From assembly GCF_014171475.1 (NCBI RefSeq), contig NZ_CP048817.1, forward strand, positions 2,852,001-2,916,000: a DNA stretch of 64,000 nt. Reading direction: 5' to 3'. This stretch comes from Sphingomonas sp. So64.6b. GTDB taxonomy: Bacteria; Pseudomonadota; Alphaproteobacteria; Sphingomonadales; Sphingomonadaceae. Both the position numbers and the translations under genes were made by a program. Within the stretch, counting starts at the first letter, position 1; each line of letters opens with the position of its first letter. Below, in pieces: positions 44,372-53,413 of the stretch. The notes under the pieces were generated by a model, which was given only the letters and a program-made list of their open reading frames with translations, ran no database searches and had not been told where the DNA came from.

Positions 44372-44728
44372 GGTCAGGCTCGAATAATGGACATTACGGC
44401 ACAAATGTCATGGAGCGCGCGGTGCGCTTTGCGGGAAGGGTCGTGCGGTTCCTTAGACATGGTTGATGCGGTTGGACAATTGTCCTGCGGGCTGACTTTG
44501 CGGGCCGTTGCCGCCCGCAGACCTTTAGCGCCGAATGGCTCAAGCCGGGGTGCGAGTTGCAGTGTCGCTTCGCGCCCCGTTTCGGCCGTCTGATTCAACC
44601 CGGCAGGCCCTAATAGGCGCCATTCGAAGTCATATTTTGATGCCCAGGCTCGCGGCGGTCAGGCAGTTTGAGTCTGACCGGCCTCCGGGCGGTATTCTGT
44701 CACCGCTCGGGGGGGGCGATATCGGGAT
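44372..44728. other. Non-coding gap between divergent/tandem genes
   Basis: No gene supported. Contains a perfect 12-bp palindrome GGACAATTGTCC at 44474-44485, and a run of eight G near 44710. Regulatory meaning unknown. Confidence 0.5.
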
Positions 44729-45610
44729 TCACGCCGGCCGGCTCATCAGCGAGATGATCTGCGCCAGACGCGGCGTCAGCGGAGAGCTGAGCATCATCTC
44801 CCCGCCCTGCTCGGCCGCCTTCGGGCCAAAGTCGCGGAGCAGGTGATCCCGGACGATGGCCGGCACGCAATCGTCATCGACGAACTCCGGTTGGGCCATC
44901 AGGGTCGCGACATGAGCGTCGTCGGCTTCGCGGTTGCCGGAGAGGTCGCCGATCCGTTCGAAAATGATCGAATAGGCGGACGGGATCCGGAGCGAGCTGC
45001 TCGCGGCGATCAACAGGCCGTCGAGCAGCGCGATCCTGGGCATCGCAACGACGTTCAGGATCAGAAAGGATGGTACGTGGCGTACGCTGTCGCTGGCGAT
45101 AGCGAACACCTGGCCTTCGACCGGAAACATCGAGCCACCATAGCGGATATCGTCGGCGCCCAGCTCGAAGCGCAATCCGCCACTGCCCTCCTGGCGAATG
45201 ATACCGTGCTGCTGGCAGAAGCGGCCGGGTTCGAACACCGAGGCATGCGTCGTACGCCAGAATCCTTCATAGGCTTCGGCCCGGGAATCGATCGAGTTGC
45301 GCACAAGATCGAGCAATTGGCCCGACAGCGTGGTGCTGGGCACCTCTGCGCCCGGCTCGGTGATTTCCTCGCCGAACAGCGCCGCGAAATCGACCATGTC
45401 GCGTTCCCAGTCGAGCAGCGTCAGTCCGGGACGTTTTTTCGCCAGGAAATGAGTCAGTCGCTCCAAATTATAAGCCGAGGGGCGAACGCTGCCCGACGCC
45501 CAGCGGCCGACCAGCGACTTGTCGACCCCGAGTTCCGATGCGAGGCGCCCGCGGCTCATCGACAGAGCCTTCAGCCCGAAGTTGAGGCGATCGGCAAAAT
45601 GGTCAGCCAT
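44729..45610 (-). CDS. XRE-family helix-turn-helix regulator
   Basis: 293 aa from the ATG at 45610. The N-terminal 50 residues form an XRE HTH: LKALSMSRGRLASELGVDKS then LVGRWASGSVRPSAYNLERL. The rest (about 230 residues) is a ligand- or partner-binding domain of unknown type, with hydrophobic strands FEPGRFCQQHGII and SFLILNVVAMPRIALLDGLL. Upstream is an AraC-type regulator on the same strand with a 164-bp gap. Targets unknown. Confidence 0.78.
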   Translation of the reverse strand: MADHFADRLNFGLKALSMSRGRLASELGVDKSLVGRWASGSVRPSAYNLERLTHFLAKKRPGLTLLDWERDMVDFAALFGEEITEPGAEVPSTTLSGQLLDLVRNSIDSRAEAYEGFWRTTHASVFEPGRFCQQHGIIRQEGSGGLRFELGADDIRYGGSMFPVEGQVFAIASDSVRHVPSFLILNVVAMPRIALLDGLLIAASSSLRIPSAYSIIFERIGDLSGNREADDAHVATLMAQPEFVDDDCVPAIVRDHLLRDFGPKAAEQGGEMMLSSPLTPRLAQIISLMSRPA

Positions 45611-45774
45611 GTTGCTTGGTCTCCATTGCCCAGTGTCGACCGCGTACGGAGATGCGGACCGTCGTCCGTCATGGCTGTCGGTCGGGCCGAGACAAGCAAT
45701 AGTGGCGCATGGCGTGCGAGATGTATCCCCAGGCGCACCATCTGTATCGTTGCGGCCAGCGCTGGGCTCACCGG

Positions 45775-46815
45775 TTAGCGAAGCATTTGAATCCATTCCC
45801 ACATGTTCTGGCCGGATACATCGCCCTGAAAGGCCGGCAGGCGTCGGGCGGCAAGCGCGCGAGTTTCCTGTGGAGTCATGCCGTAGCGGCGCCGAAAGGT
45901 GCGCGCGAAATTGGTGCGCCAGGCGAAGCCGCAGCTCTGGGCTACATCGGCGATCGCTGTGCCACGCTGTGCGGGATTGCGCAGCATGGTATAAGCAAGA
46001 TGCAGGCGATGCTCGCGCAAGCAGGAAGCGAAGCCGCCATGCGGCTCCATGAGATAACTCAGCTTGCGCTGCGATATGCCGAAGTGCGCCGCGACCTGCT
46101 CGGCGGTTAGGACCGCGCTGGCCGCCTCTTCGCTGAGGAAACGGCGAATCTGTGCGGTCAGGATCGGATCGAGACCAGCCGCATGTTCCAACGGGGTTTC
46201 CGAATTGAGCACCGCCGCCGCGAGCGCGAGAGTCGGGCGCACGACCGCCTCTGCCTCCCGCCCGCTCATCAACGGGGCCGATTGAAACAAGCCGATCAGA
46301 TGGTTGCGGAGCAGCGCCGGCAGCGGGCCGGTGCCTGACACGCGGCGCAGATTCTGTTCGTCGGGCGCGTCGAGCAACGGCGCCAGCAAGCGCCGTGGTA
46401 CGGTGAGATTGAGGCTGTCGAAGTCGCTCGTTTCGGTCGCTTGAGGCTGGGCGAGATCGGCGACGAGCAGATCGCCGGGCCCGGCGTCGCGGCCACCCCA
46501 TCCATCGCGTCGGCCGTGCCGTCCCGACAAGCAGAATTGCAGAGTGATGTGATCGATCCCGTCGCGCCCGATGCGCGCGCGGGACCGGTCGAAGGTCTGC
46601 GCGGAGCTGCGATAGGCGGTCAGCACGATCTCGCCGAAATGATAGGCCTCGGCGCGAAAATGAAAGCGCGCAGCTTCACCCGCGCAGGCGCGCACATCGT
46701 AGAGTGCGCCGATGCTCTCTCGCCAGAGCGTTAGCGCCGCGGCCGGGCTGAGCCGCGCGGTTTCCAGCAAGCTATGCGGGATCCTAATCCTGGCTTGCTG
46801 GGCATTCCGATGCAT
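45775..46815 (-). CDS. AraC-family transcriptional regulator
   Basis: 346 aa from the ATG at 46815 (MHRNAQQARI); another ATG at 46887 is open but yields an unlikely leader. The C-terminal ~100 residues hold two HTHs: LTAEQVAAHFGISQRKLSYL and GTAIADVAQSCGFAWRTNFA, then FRRRYGMTPQETRALAAR, the classic AraC signature. The N-terminal domain (about 1-210) is of the AraC_binding/arabinose-like type with unknown ligand. The carboxylesterase gene lies upstream on the same strand after 230 bp and may be a target. Confidence 0.86.
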   Translation of the reverse strand: MHRNAQQARIRIPHSLLETARLSPAAALTLWRESIGALYDVRACAGEAARFHFRAEAYHFGEIVLTAYRSSAQTFDRSRARIGRDGIDHITLQFCLSGRHGRRDGWGGRDAGPGDLLVADLAQPQATETSDFDSLNLTVPRRLLAPLLDAPDEQNLRRVSGTGPLPALLRNHLIGLFQSAPLMSGREAEAVVRPTLALAAAVLNSETPLEHAAGLDPILTAQIRRFLSEEAASAVLTAEQVAAHFGISQRKLSYLMEPHGGFASCLREHRLHLAYTMLRNPAQRGTAIADVAQSCGFAWRTNFARTFRRRYGMTPQETRALAARRLPAFQGDVSGQNMWEWIQMLR

Positions 46816-46908
46816 TTCGTACCTCCGCACATGACAAGCGACGGGCTGGAAAGTCAGCGCTGAGGGTAAAGTCGTCAAGCATTTCATGTCCGGGGTCAGT
46901 ATGGCGAG

Positions 46909-46993
46909 GTGCTGGCGTAGCTGACGATCCGGCAGCGCATCATCATCCGCATTCCGCGCCCGCCGGTCGCCCGACGCCCGAACCGCCCGTGCC
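46909..46993. repeat. Fragment matching the gene at 49672-50136
   Basis: About 85 bp (GCTGGCGTAGCTGACGATCC ... ACCGCCCGTGCC) match 49756-49840 with roughly five differences, including a stop in the equivalent frame. It is truncated on both sides. Confidence 0.75.
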
Positions 46994-47047
46994 GGGAAAG
47001 CGACGCCGGGACGACATTATGTTCGCTTTTGCAGATCGACAGTCAGA

Positions 47048-48631
47048 TCAACGCATATAGAGAAGGGGATCGGCACCGACGTAGCGGCGCTGCTCCGCAA
47101 ACGGTACGCTGCGAGTATCGACATCAATGATCTGTCGACGAATGCCGGCCGCATTGAGGGACGCTTTCGGCCAAACCGGCAAAGCCCCACCATTGGGGTC
47201 ACCCGTCTTGATGAAGTTGGCGAAGTAGCCGTTCATGGTGGCCGACACCTTCCGGTCGTCATCCGTCCACGCGTAGAGTGGGTTGGTGTCGAGATTGCCG
47301 AGTGCGTATTCGATCTCGGCGCTGTGCACAGCGCCCCAGGGAGACGGGTTGCCGGATTTGTCCGTCACGAAACGAGGGCGGACGCGGGCATAATAATAAT
47401 AATAGGTCGGAGCGCCGGCCTGCCGCTGCAGATCGAACCATTTCCACGTCGGCAAGGCGAGAAAGTCATCGCTCGCGACCGCCGTGGCGGCTGGCAGCAC
47501 GTCGGCGTCGGTTTTTGCTGGATACAGCTCGAAAATGGCCTCTGCCTTGTCGCTCAGCGTGCGCGTCAACCCGAGGCGATAGCTTGCCACGGTAGGAGCA
47601 CCATCGCCGAACACCGCTGATCCCGGCGCCTCCTGCGAATTCGAACCGACCAGCAGCGGCACGCGCGCGGCTTTCCCGCTCGAGAAGGTCAGCGATGGCG
47701 GTTCTGTCAGGAAATAGCCGTCGATCACCGCGTCGAAAGGCATATTAGCCTTGCCCTGCGCGTCGAGGAGCTTGTCCGCCGGCATGGCGCGAAGCGCGGC
47801 GGTCGTCGGGGCGCCGAGACCTTGCGCGAAGGCGAGAGCCTTTTGCTCAAGATCGGCACGCGCCGGCGGTGTCCATTTCTGCATCATCGCGCCGCTTTCA
47901 CCGATCGCTCCGGCGATTGCGTCGCGCGACAAAGGCGAGGCCATCAATGCGCTGACCGCCATGGATCCCGCGGACTCCCCGCCAATCGTGATGCGGTCGG
48001 CGTCGCCACCAAATGCGACAATGTTGCGCTTGACCCAATTCAACGCCGCAACCTGATCGAGAAGGCCGTAATTGCCCGACGCATGATACGGCGAGGCTGC
48101 GCTAAGCTCGGGATGGGAGAAGAAGCCGAAGATACCGAGCCGATAGTTCATGGTGACGACGACGATGCCCTGCCTTGCCAGCGCGGCGCCGTCATAGCGC
48201 TTCTCCGAACTATCGCCCGCCATGAACCCGCCGCCGTAGATATAGACCAGCACGGGCAGCTTCCGTTTCGGCTGACGCTCCAGTTTCGCGGGTGTCCACA
48301 CGTTGAGGTACAGACAATCCTCGCTGATCCCGGGCGACCTGAACATCATGTCGGAGTAAAGCGGCTGCTGCATGCAGCGCGCGCCGAATTCGGTTGCCTG
48401 TCGGACGCCCGACCATGATCGCGCGGGCTGCGGCTCCCGCCAGCGCAGGTCGCCCAAAGGCGGAGCCGCGAAGGGAATGCCGCGGAAAATTCGAACAGGC
48501 GATACGCCCGGTTCGATCGCGCCCTCGAGCTTTCCGCTCTCGATCACAACGGTCGGCCCTATGCCGCCTTGCGCTGGTGCGGCCAATATCGTCAGTGCAC
48601 AAGCCAGTGCGAACCTTGTTGCCGATCGCAT
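47048..48631 (-). CDS. Type B carboxylesterase, secreted
   Basis: 527 aa from the ATG at 48631 (MRSATRFALACALTILAA), giving a signal peptide cleaved near AQGG. Family motifs: RIFRGIPFAAPPLGDLRWRE, SEDCLYLNVWTP, VYIYGGGFMAGDS (oxyanion loop), and the nucleophile elbow GGESAGSMAVS. The acid and His residues lie later; the HSAEIEYALGN stretch is the likely His region. These enzymes hydrolyse esters such as p-nitrobenzyl or acyl groups; sphingomonads use relatives on xenobiotics. Adjacent AraC and XRE genes may regulate it. Cys in CMQQPLYSD and EDCLYLN likely form a disulfide. Confidence 0.93.
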   Translation of the reverse strand: MRSATRFALACALTILAAPAQGGIGPTVVIESGKLEGAIEPGVSPVRIFRGIPFAAPPLGDLRWREPQPARSWSGVRQATEFGARCMQQPLYSDMMFRSPGISEDCLYLNVWTPAKLERQPKRKLPVLVYIYGGGFMAGDSSEKRYDGAALARQGIVVVTMNYRLGIFGFFSHPELSAASPYHASGNYGLLDQVAALNWVKRNIVAFGGDADRITIGGESAGSMAVSALMASPLSRDAIAGAIGESGAMMQKWTPPARADLEQKALAFAQGLGAPTTAALRAMPADKLLDAQGKANMPFDAVIDGYFLTEPPSLTFSSGKAARVPLLVGSNSQEAPGSAVFGDGAPTVASYRLGLTRTLSDKAEAIFELYPAKTDADVLPAATAVASDDFLALPTWKWFDLQRQAGAPTYYYYYARVRPRFVTDKSGNPSPWGAVHSAEIEYALGNLDTNPLYAWTDDDRKVSATMNGYFANFIKTGDPNGGALPVWPKASLNAAGIRRQIIDVDTRSVPFAEQRRYVGADPLLYMR

Positions 48632-48847
48632 CGTCTCATTCTCTCCGACAAGCCCTATCGAACCAAGGCGTAGGCGATCACAGGGGGCGATCACAGGGGG
48701 TGATCAACGGGATCGTGTTTCGAACGCTTGGGAGCCATATGTCGATCGAGCTGGCTTGATTTCGTTCAGCCTATCGCGATGCAAACGGCGGCATCACATT
48801 GGTAAGTCGGTAACGCCGGCCCTTTGCTGCGAATCGACTGGGAAAAT

Positions 48848-49210
48848 ATGATGAGCAATCCGTCAAAACCGTGGGATGGAGAACTGGTCCGCAAATGGCT
48901 TGAGCGTCGTTTAGAAGCCTCGCGGCTGGATCAGGCGGCGGCGGACCGGCGCGGCTATGAAGCGCGGGACGACTATGACAAGGCTGCTGCCGAGGAATGG
49001 GCTTGCCGGGCGCTGAAGGGCGCCGCTTGCACAAACGACCAGACTGCGTTCGCGACGCGCCTCAAGGAGCTTATCAGCCAGGACGAATATCAGGCGACGG
49101 GTATCTATGACGATACACGATTCGAACGGTATGTTCGCACGCATCTCAGGAAACTGACCAAGATGACGAAGGCGAACGAGGGATTCGAGAAGACCCTGCG
49201 CCACCAGTGA
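48848..49210 (+). CDS. Hypothetical protein
   Basis: About 120 aa from the ATG at 48848 or 48851 (MMSNPSKPWD). Mostly helical and charged (RKWLERRLEASRLDQAAADR, then FERYVRTHLRKLTKMTKANE) with two Cys. No family recognised. Followed by another small plus-strand gene after 24 bp, so possibly cotranscribed. Confidence 0.5.
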   Translation: MMSNPSKPWDGELVRKWLERRLEASRLDQAAADRRGYEARDDYDKAAAEEWACRALKGAACTNDQTAFATRLKELISQDEYQATGIYDDTRFERYVRTHLRKLTKMTKANEGFEKTLRHQ

Positions 49211-49234
49211 GATGGGTGAAGTGTCGCCGTTGGC

Positions 49235-49570
49235 ATGCTAAGTCATGACATGCTTCATTCGCGCGGCCCTGGCGGCACTGTCGAAATCGACGGTTTCAAA
49301 TATGACTGGGAACTCCAGAGCGAGCCCCAACAATCCTCTGCCGATGGCTGGAAGGGCATGACGGTCTCGTTGCGTCAGAAAGATATGCCGCGCGAGGCCG
49401 TGCTGGAATTTCCGACGCCGAAGCGGCTTCTGAAAGGATTGCCGAAAGGGCGCTCTCACATCAACGACGCAATTGCCTCAAAAGGGGTGCGGGCAGCGTT
49501 ATCGGCAGGATGGGATCCAGCGTCGCGAGGCAAGACCATGGTCTTCATGGTCGATGCCAACGGCGACTAG
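49235..49570 (+). CDS. Hypothetical protein
   Basis: 111 aa, or shorter if the second ATG (49250) is used. Beta-rich core: GTVEIDGFKYDWELQSEP, MTVSLRQKDMPREAVLEFP, then a helix and KTMVFMVDANGD. No family recognised; soluble. Lies in a run of small plus-strand genes leading to the DEAD-box helicase. Confidence 0.5.
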   Translation: MLSHDMLHSRGPGGTVEIDGFKYDWELQSEPQQSSADGWKGMTVSLRQKDMPREAVLEFPTPKRLLKGLPKGRSHINDAIASKGVRAALSAGWDPASRGKTMVFMVDANGD

Positions 49571-49671
49571 GGGTCGTTCGCAGCCGGGGCAACACCAACA
49601 CCTCCCCAACACCCCCTGCGCCCCAACCTAGTTCATCGACTGTTCAAGCATTTGCGCTACGGCTGGTGGCA

Positions 49672-50136
49672 ATGCCGAATCCGATCGTTCCCACCCTGAT
49701 TCTGTTGCTTGCCGCGCCCGCCCCGACCGAAGGGCCAGGGCGCGTCGATGGCGTGGTGCTGGCGCAGCTGACGATCCGGCAGCGCATCATCATCCGCATC
49801 CCGCGCCCGCCGGTCGGCCCGACGCCGGAACCGCGCGTGCCGATCGAGCAGGATGTGCGGCGTATCGCCGAAAAGAAGGGGCCGAAATGCGTGCCGATGC
49901 AACGGCTCGCCGGCTCCGCCGTGGCGCGCAAGGACAGTGTCGACCTGATGATGGCCGATGGCGGCATGATCCGCGCGAAGCTCGACAAGGATTGTCCCGC
50001 GCTCAACTTCTACAACGGCTTTTACATCAAGCCGACGCCCGACGGGATGCTGTGCGCCGACCGCGACGTCATTCGCTCGCGCTCCGGCCGGGTCTGTCCG
50101 ATCTCATCGTTCAAGCGGCTCGAAACGAAGCGCTGA
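49672..50136 (+). CDS. Hypothetical secreted protein
   Basis: 154 aa from the ATG at 49672 (MPNPIVPTLILLLAAPAPTE), a signal-peptide-like start. The mature part contains the phrase TIRQRIIIRIPRPPVGPTPE, a Pro/Arg-rich linker, and a domain with four Cys (KCVPMQRL, DCPALNFY, LCADRDV, VCPISSF). No family recognised. An 85-bp fragment of this gene lies 2.8 kb away at 46909-46993. Confidence 0.62.
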   Translation: MPNPIVPTLILLLAAPAPTEGPGRVDGVVLAQLTIRQRIIIRIPRPPVGPTPEPRVPIEQDVRRIAEKKGPKCVPMQRLAGSAVARKDSVDLMMADGGMIRAKLDKDCPALNFYNGFYIKPTPDGMLCADRDVIRSRSGRVCPISSFKRLETKR

Positions 50137-50259
50137 GTTCGATTAGCCCCCGCATCGGGTATGTGCCGACGCGTTTACCTTGACTTTTGCGCTCTTATCC
50201 GCAAGCGCAACATGGCTGGCCGGTGGCTTTTCCCGAGCCTTATTTTTTCCGGATACCGC

Positions 50260-51708
50260 ATGACTTTTGCCGATCTCGGCCTCTCCGACGAACTTCTCAA
50301 GGCCGTGAACGAGTCCGGCTATACTGAGCCGACTCCGATTCAGGCGAGCGCGATCCCGAGCATCCTGATGATGCGCGATATCGTCGCGATCGCGCAGACC
50401 GGCACGGGCAAGACCGCCGCCTTTGTCCTGCCGATGATCGACATCCTGGGCGAGGGGCGCAGCCGCGCGCGCATGCCGCGCTCGCTGATCCTCGAGCCGA
50501 CGCGCGAACTGGCCGCGCAGGTCGCGGAGAATTTCGAGAAATACGGCAAGTATCACAAGCTTTCGATGGCGTTGCTGATCGGTGGCGTGTCGATGACCGA
50601 CCAGCAAAAGGCGCTGGAAAAGGGCGTCGACGTGCTGATCGCCACGCCGGGCCGACTGATGGACCTGTTCGGGCGCGGCAAGATCCTGCTCAATGGCTGT
50701 TCGCTGCTGGTGATCGACGAAGCCGACCGCATGCTCGACATGGGGTTCATTCCCGATATCGAGGAAATCTGCACCAAGCTGCCCAAGCAGCGCCAGACAT
50801 TGCTGTTTTCCGCGACGATGCCGCCGCCGATCAAGAAGCTGGCCGACAAGTTCCTCGATAATCCCAAGACGATCGAGGTCGCGCGGCCCGCCACGGCGAA
50901 CATCAACATCAAGCAATGGATCGTGCCGGTCACGTCGTCCAAGAAGCGCGAGAAGCTGACCGAGCTGCTGCGTGCCGAGGATGTGCGCACCGCGATCATC
51001 TTTTCCAACCGCAAGACCACGGTGCGTGAGCTCAACAAGGCGCTGCAGCGCCAGGGTTTCCGATCGTCGGAGATCCATGGCGACATGGAACAGTCACAGC
51101 GCATCGCCGAACTCGACCGGTTCAAGGCGGGCGACGTCAACATCCTGGTCGCGTCCGACGTCGCCGCGCGCGGGCTCGACATCAAGGGCGTGAGCCACGT
51201 CTTCAATTTCGACGCGCCGTGGCACCCGGATGATTATGTCCACCGCATCGGCCGCACCGGCCGGGCGGGCGCGACCGGCATCGCCTTCACGCTGGTGACG
51301 TCGGAAGACGCCGAGAATATCCAGAATATAGAAAAGCTGACCGGGCTGAAGATCGACCGTTACGAAGGCGCGACCGATATCGCCGCGGCCGATGACGACG
51401 GCGAAGGCAAGCCACGCGGCCGATCGCGCGCCAAGCCGGCTGCGAAGGGCCGTGCGCCCAAGGTCGCGCCGGTCGAGGCCGATGCGCCGGCGGATGAGGC
51501 CCCCGCCCGCACGCCACGTGCGCCGCGCGAGGCACGCCCCCCGCGCGAAGAACGGGCGCCGCGTGAAGAGCGTCCGGCGCGTGAAGCCCGGCCTGCTCGT
51601 GAAGAACGGCCGGCGCGCGACAACCGCCGCGAGCCCGATGATGGGCCCGATGACGGCTGGAACGGCCCGATGCCGAGCTTCCTGAGCGCCAAGCTCATCA
51701 TCGACTAA
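50260..51708 (+). CDS. DEAD-box ATP-dependent RNA helicase (RhlE-type)
   Basis: 482 aa from the ATG at 50260 (MTFADLGL). Q motif [14 protein letters not shown] ... EPTPIQ, Walker [10 protein letters not shown], motif Ia PTRELAAQV, motif [11 protein letters not shown], motif III SATMP, motif [12 protein letters not shown] and motif [12 protein letters not shown]. The C-terminal ~110 residues are low-complexity Arg/Ala/Pro/Glu repeats ([20 protein letters not shown]), typical of RhlE-like helicases of this group. They remodel structured RNA, ribosome assembly intermediates or degradosome substrates. Start chosen at the family's conserved N-terminus; an upstream ATG is open but not family-like. 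Confidence 0.95.
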   Translation: MTFADLGLSDELLKAVNESGYTEPTPIQASAIPSILMMRDIVAIAQTGTGKTAAFVLPMIDILGEGRSRARMPRSLILEPTRELAAQVAENFEKYGKYHKLSMALLIGGVSMTDQQKALEKGVDVLIATPGRLMDLFGRGKILLNGCSLLVIDEADRMLDMGFIPDIEEICTKLPKQRQTLLFSATMPPPIKKLADKFLDNPKTIEVARPATANINIKQWIVPVTSSKKREKLTELLRAEDVRTAIIFSNRKTTVRELNKALQRQGFRSSEIHGDMEQSQRIAELDRFKAGDVNILVASDVAARGLDIKGVSHVFNFDAPWHPDDYVHRIGRTGRAGATGIAFTLVTSEDAENIQNIEKLTGLKIDRYEGATDIAAADDDGEGKPRGRSRAKPAAKGRAPKVAPVEADAPADEAPARTPRAPREARPPREERAPREERPAREARPAREERPARDNRREPDDGPDDGWNGPMPSFLSAKLIID

Positions 51709-51713
51709 GCGAT

Positions 51714-51920
51714 ATGGGCGGCATTTTCGAAACAATGCCCGTGGTTCGGATCGAAAGTCCGTGCATCAATATCTGCGAGATCGATGATGTGACCGGCCTG
51801 TGCGCGGGATGCGCACGGACGATCGACGAGATCGCCGGCTGGACCAGCGGGTCGGCCGAATGGCGCGATGCGGTGATGGCGGCGTTGCCGGGGCGGGTTC
51901 GGGACGAGCGCGAACCGTAG
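51714..51920 (+). CDS. DUF1289 zinc-ribbon-like small protein
   Basis: 68 aa. The hallmark [20 protein letters not shown] shows four Cys in a C-x3-C...C-x2-C arrangement, typical of DUF1289, likely metal binding. Short plus-strand gene five bases after the helicase stop, so probably cotranscribed. Function unknown. Confidence 0.87.
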   Translation: MGGIFETMPVVRIESPCINICEIDDVTGLCAGCARTIDEIAGWTSGSAEWRDAVMAALPGRVRDEREP

Positions 51921-51937
51921 CCACGAGCATTGCGTCA

Positions 51938-52105
51938 TGCTGAACTTGTTTCAGCATCCAGGCGCGGCCAGTGGCCAAAGAGACGACACCCGAGGGGCAG
52001 ATGACCGCGCCTGCGTTCGAGCGAGACTATGTCCCCCGGACATGGTCTTGGCTTGCCGGGGGCAAGCCAGAGCTCGAACGCTGAAACAAGTTCAGCATGA
52101 CCCCG
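51938..52105. repeat. Structured REP-like element, copy 2, with outer flanking palindrome
   Basis: Outermost arms TGCTGAACTTGTTTCAGC (from about 51939) and GCTGAAACAAGTTCAGCA (from about 52080). Inside: a 10-bp pair GCGTTCGAGC (52013-52022) / GCTCGAACGC (52072-52081) enclosing hairpins ATGTCC (52029-52034) / GGACAT (52038-52043) with loop CCC, and GGCTTGCC (50-57 of the block, 52050-52057) / GGCAAGCC (52061-52068) with loop GGG. Convergent gap; probably a bidirectional terminator. Confidence 0.75.
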
Positions 52106-52119
52106 GTAATAGTCCAACC

Positions 52120-52644
52120 CTACCCCACCGCGCCCTTGCTGCGGGCAGACAGGAAGTCGGTCAGCGCGGACAATACCGCGGTGATGACGAAGGCGAAGTG
52201 GATGATCGTCATCCACATCAGCGATTCGCCATCGACCGGCTTGCTGGTGATGCCCATAAAGGTCTTGAGCAGCTGAATGCCCGAGATCGCGACGATCGAG
52301 GCGTAGAGTTTCAGCTTGAGGCCAGCGAAGCTCGTCGTGCCCATCCAGCCCGGACGATCCTCATGACCGGCGGTGTCGATCTTCGACACGAAATTCTCGT
52401 AACCCGCGAGGATCACGATCACCACCAGGTTCGCCGCGAGTACCAGGTCGAGCAGCGACAGCACTTTGAGGATCGCCGCCTCGACCGACAGGCCCATCAT
52501 ATGAGGCACGGAATAGACCAGCTCGCGCGCGAACACGCCAAGCAGGATCAGCACCGCGACGACCAGTCCGACATAAAAAGGCGCGAGCAGCCAGCGCGAC
52601 GCAAACAGGCCGTTTTCGAACCAGCGTTCCAGATTAGCGAGCAT
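52120..52644 (-). CDS. YqhA/UPF0114 family membrane protein
   Basis: 174 aa from the ATG at 52644. The family pattern is visible: LERWFENGLFASRWLLAPFY at the N-terminus, then four membrane spans and LKLKLYASIVAISGIQLLKT near the end. Function of UPF0114 is unknown. Convergent with DUF1289. Confidence 0.86.
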   Translation of the reverse strand: MLANLERWFENGLFASRWLLAPFYVGLVVAVLILLGVFARELVYSVPHMMGLSVEAAILKVLSLLDLVLAANLVVIVILAGYENFVSKIDTAGHEDRPGWMGTTSFAGLKLKLYASIVAISGIQLLKTFMGITSKPVDGESLMWMTIIHFAFVITAVLSALTDFLSARSKGAVG

Positions 52645-52748
52645 CCAGGTGTTCCCGTACCATGATGTCCGGTTCCTGCCGCCCGCCCCTCGGCTTGGCA
52701 AGCTATCTCGACTGGCCGCGCAGGATGGCCCAGGTCATCAAGCGGGGA

Positions 52749-53366
52749 TCATGCAGCGGGCGCCGGCATCAATGCATCGTCCTTGGCACCGGCGCGCTGA
52801 TAGGCTTCGCGCGAGACGAGCCGCGCGACATAGGCGTCGAACGCGTCGCGCTTGGGCAGCGTACCGAACTGCGACCCCCAGGCGACCTGCGATCCGACAT
52901 AGACGTCGGCGGCGGTGAAGCTGTCGCCGGCAATATAGGGATGCGCGGACACGGCCTTTTCAAGCACATCGACCATCAGGTCGTAAGTGCCGTAACCCGC
53001 CGTCATCTGCTGGCGTTCATCGGTGGTGACGCCAAGCGACCGGTTGGTGATGGCTTGTTCGGTCGGCCCGGCGGCAAAGAACAGCCAGCGATAATAATCG
53101 GCGCGATCGGTGGTCGGCGGGGCGAGACCCGCATCCGGAAACACGTCGGCGAGATAAGCGCAGATTGCCGCCCCTTCGGTCACGACATGGCCGTCATGGA
53201 CGATCGCTGGCACCTTGCCCATCGGGTTGATCGCGAGATAATCGTCGCTCTTCATGGTCGAGGCGAAATCGAGCACGACGGTTTCATAATCGGCGCCGGT
53301 TTCCTCGAGCATCCAGCGCGCGATCCGGCCGCGCGACATCGGGTTGGTATAAAAGACCAGGCTCAT
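52749..53366 (-). CDS. Glutathione S-transferase family protein
   Basis: 205 aa from the ATG at 53366 after GGAGAG. GST N-terminal thioredoxin-like domain: SLVFYTNPMSRGRIARWMLE, GKVPAIVHDGHVVTEGAAIC (cis-Pro and glutathione-binding ES-like region). C-terminal helical domain: HPYIAGDSFTAADVYVGSQV, the N-capping motif region. No close operon partner. Substrate cannot be inferred. Confidence 0.88.
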   Translation of the reverse strand: MSLVFYTNPMSRGRIARWMLEETGADYETVVLDFASTMKSDDYLAINPMGKVPAIVHDGHVVTEGAAICAYLADVFPDAGLAPPTTDRADYYRWLFFAAGPTEQAITNRSLGVTTDERQQMTAGYGTYDLMVDVLEKAVSAHPYIAGDSFTAADVYVGSQVAWGSQFGTLPKRDAFDAYVARLVSREAYQRAGAKDDALMPAPAA

Positions 53367-53413
53367 CGGACTCTCCTCCGCTTCATTGGGAACATATATG
53401 GAACATTCGCGCG

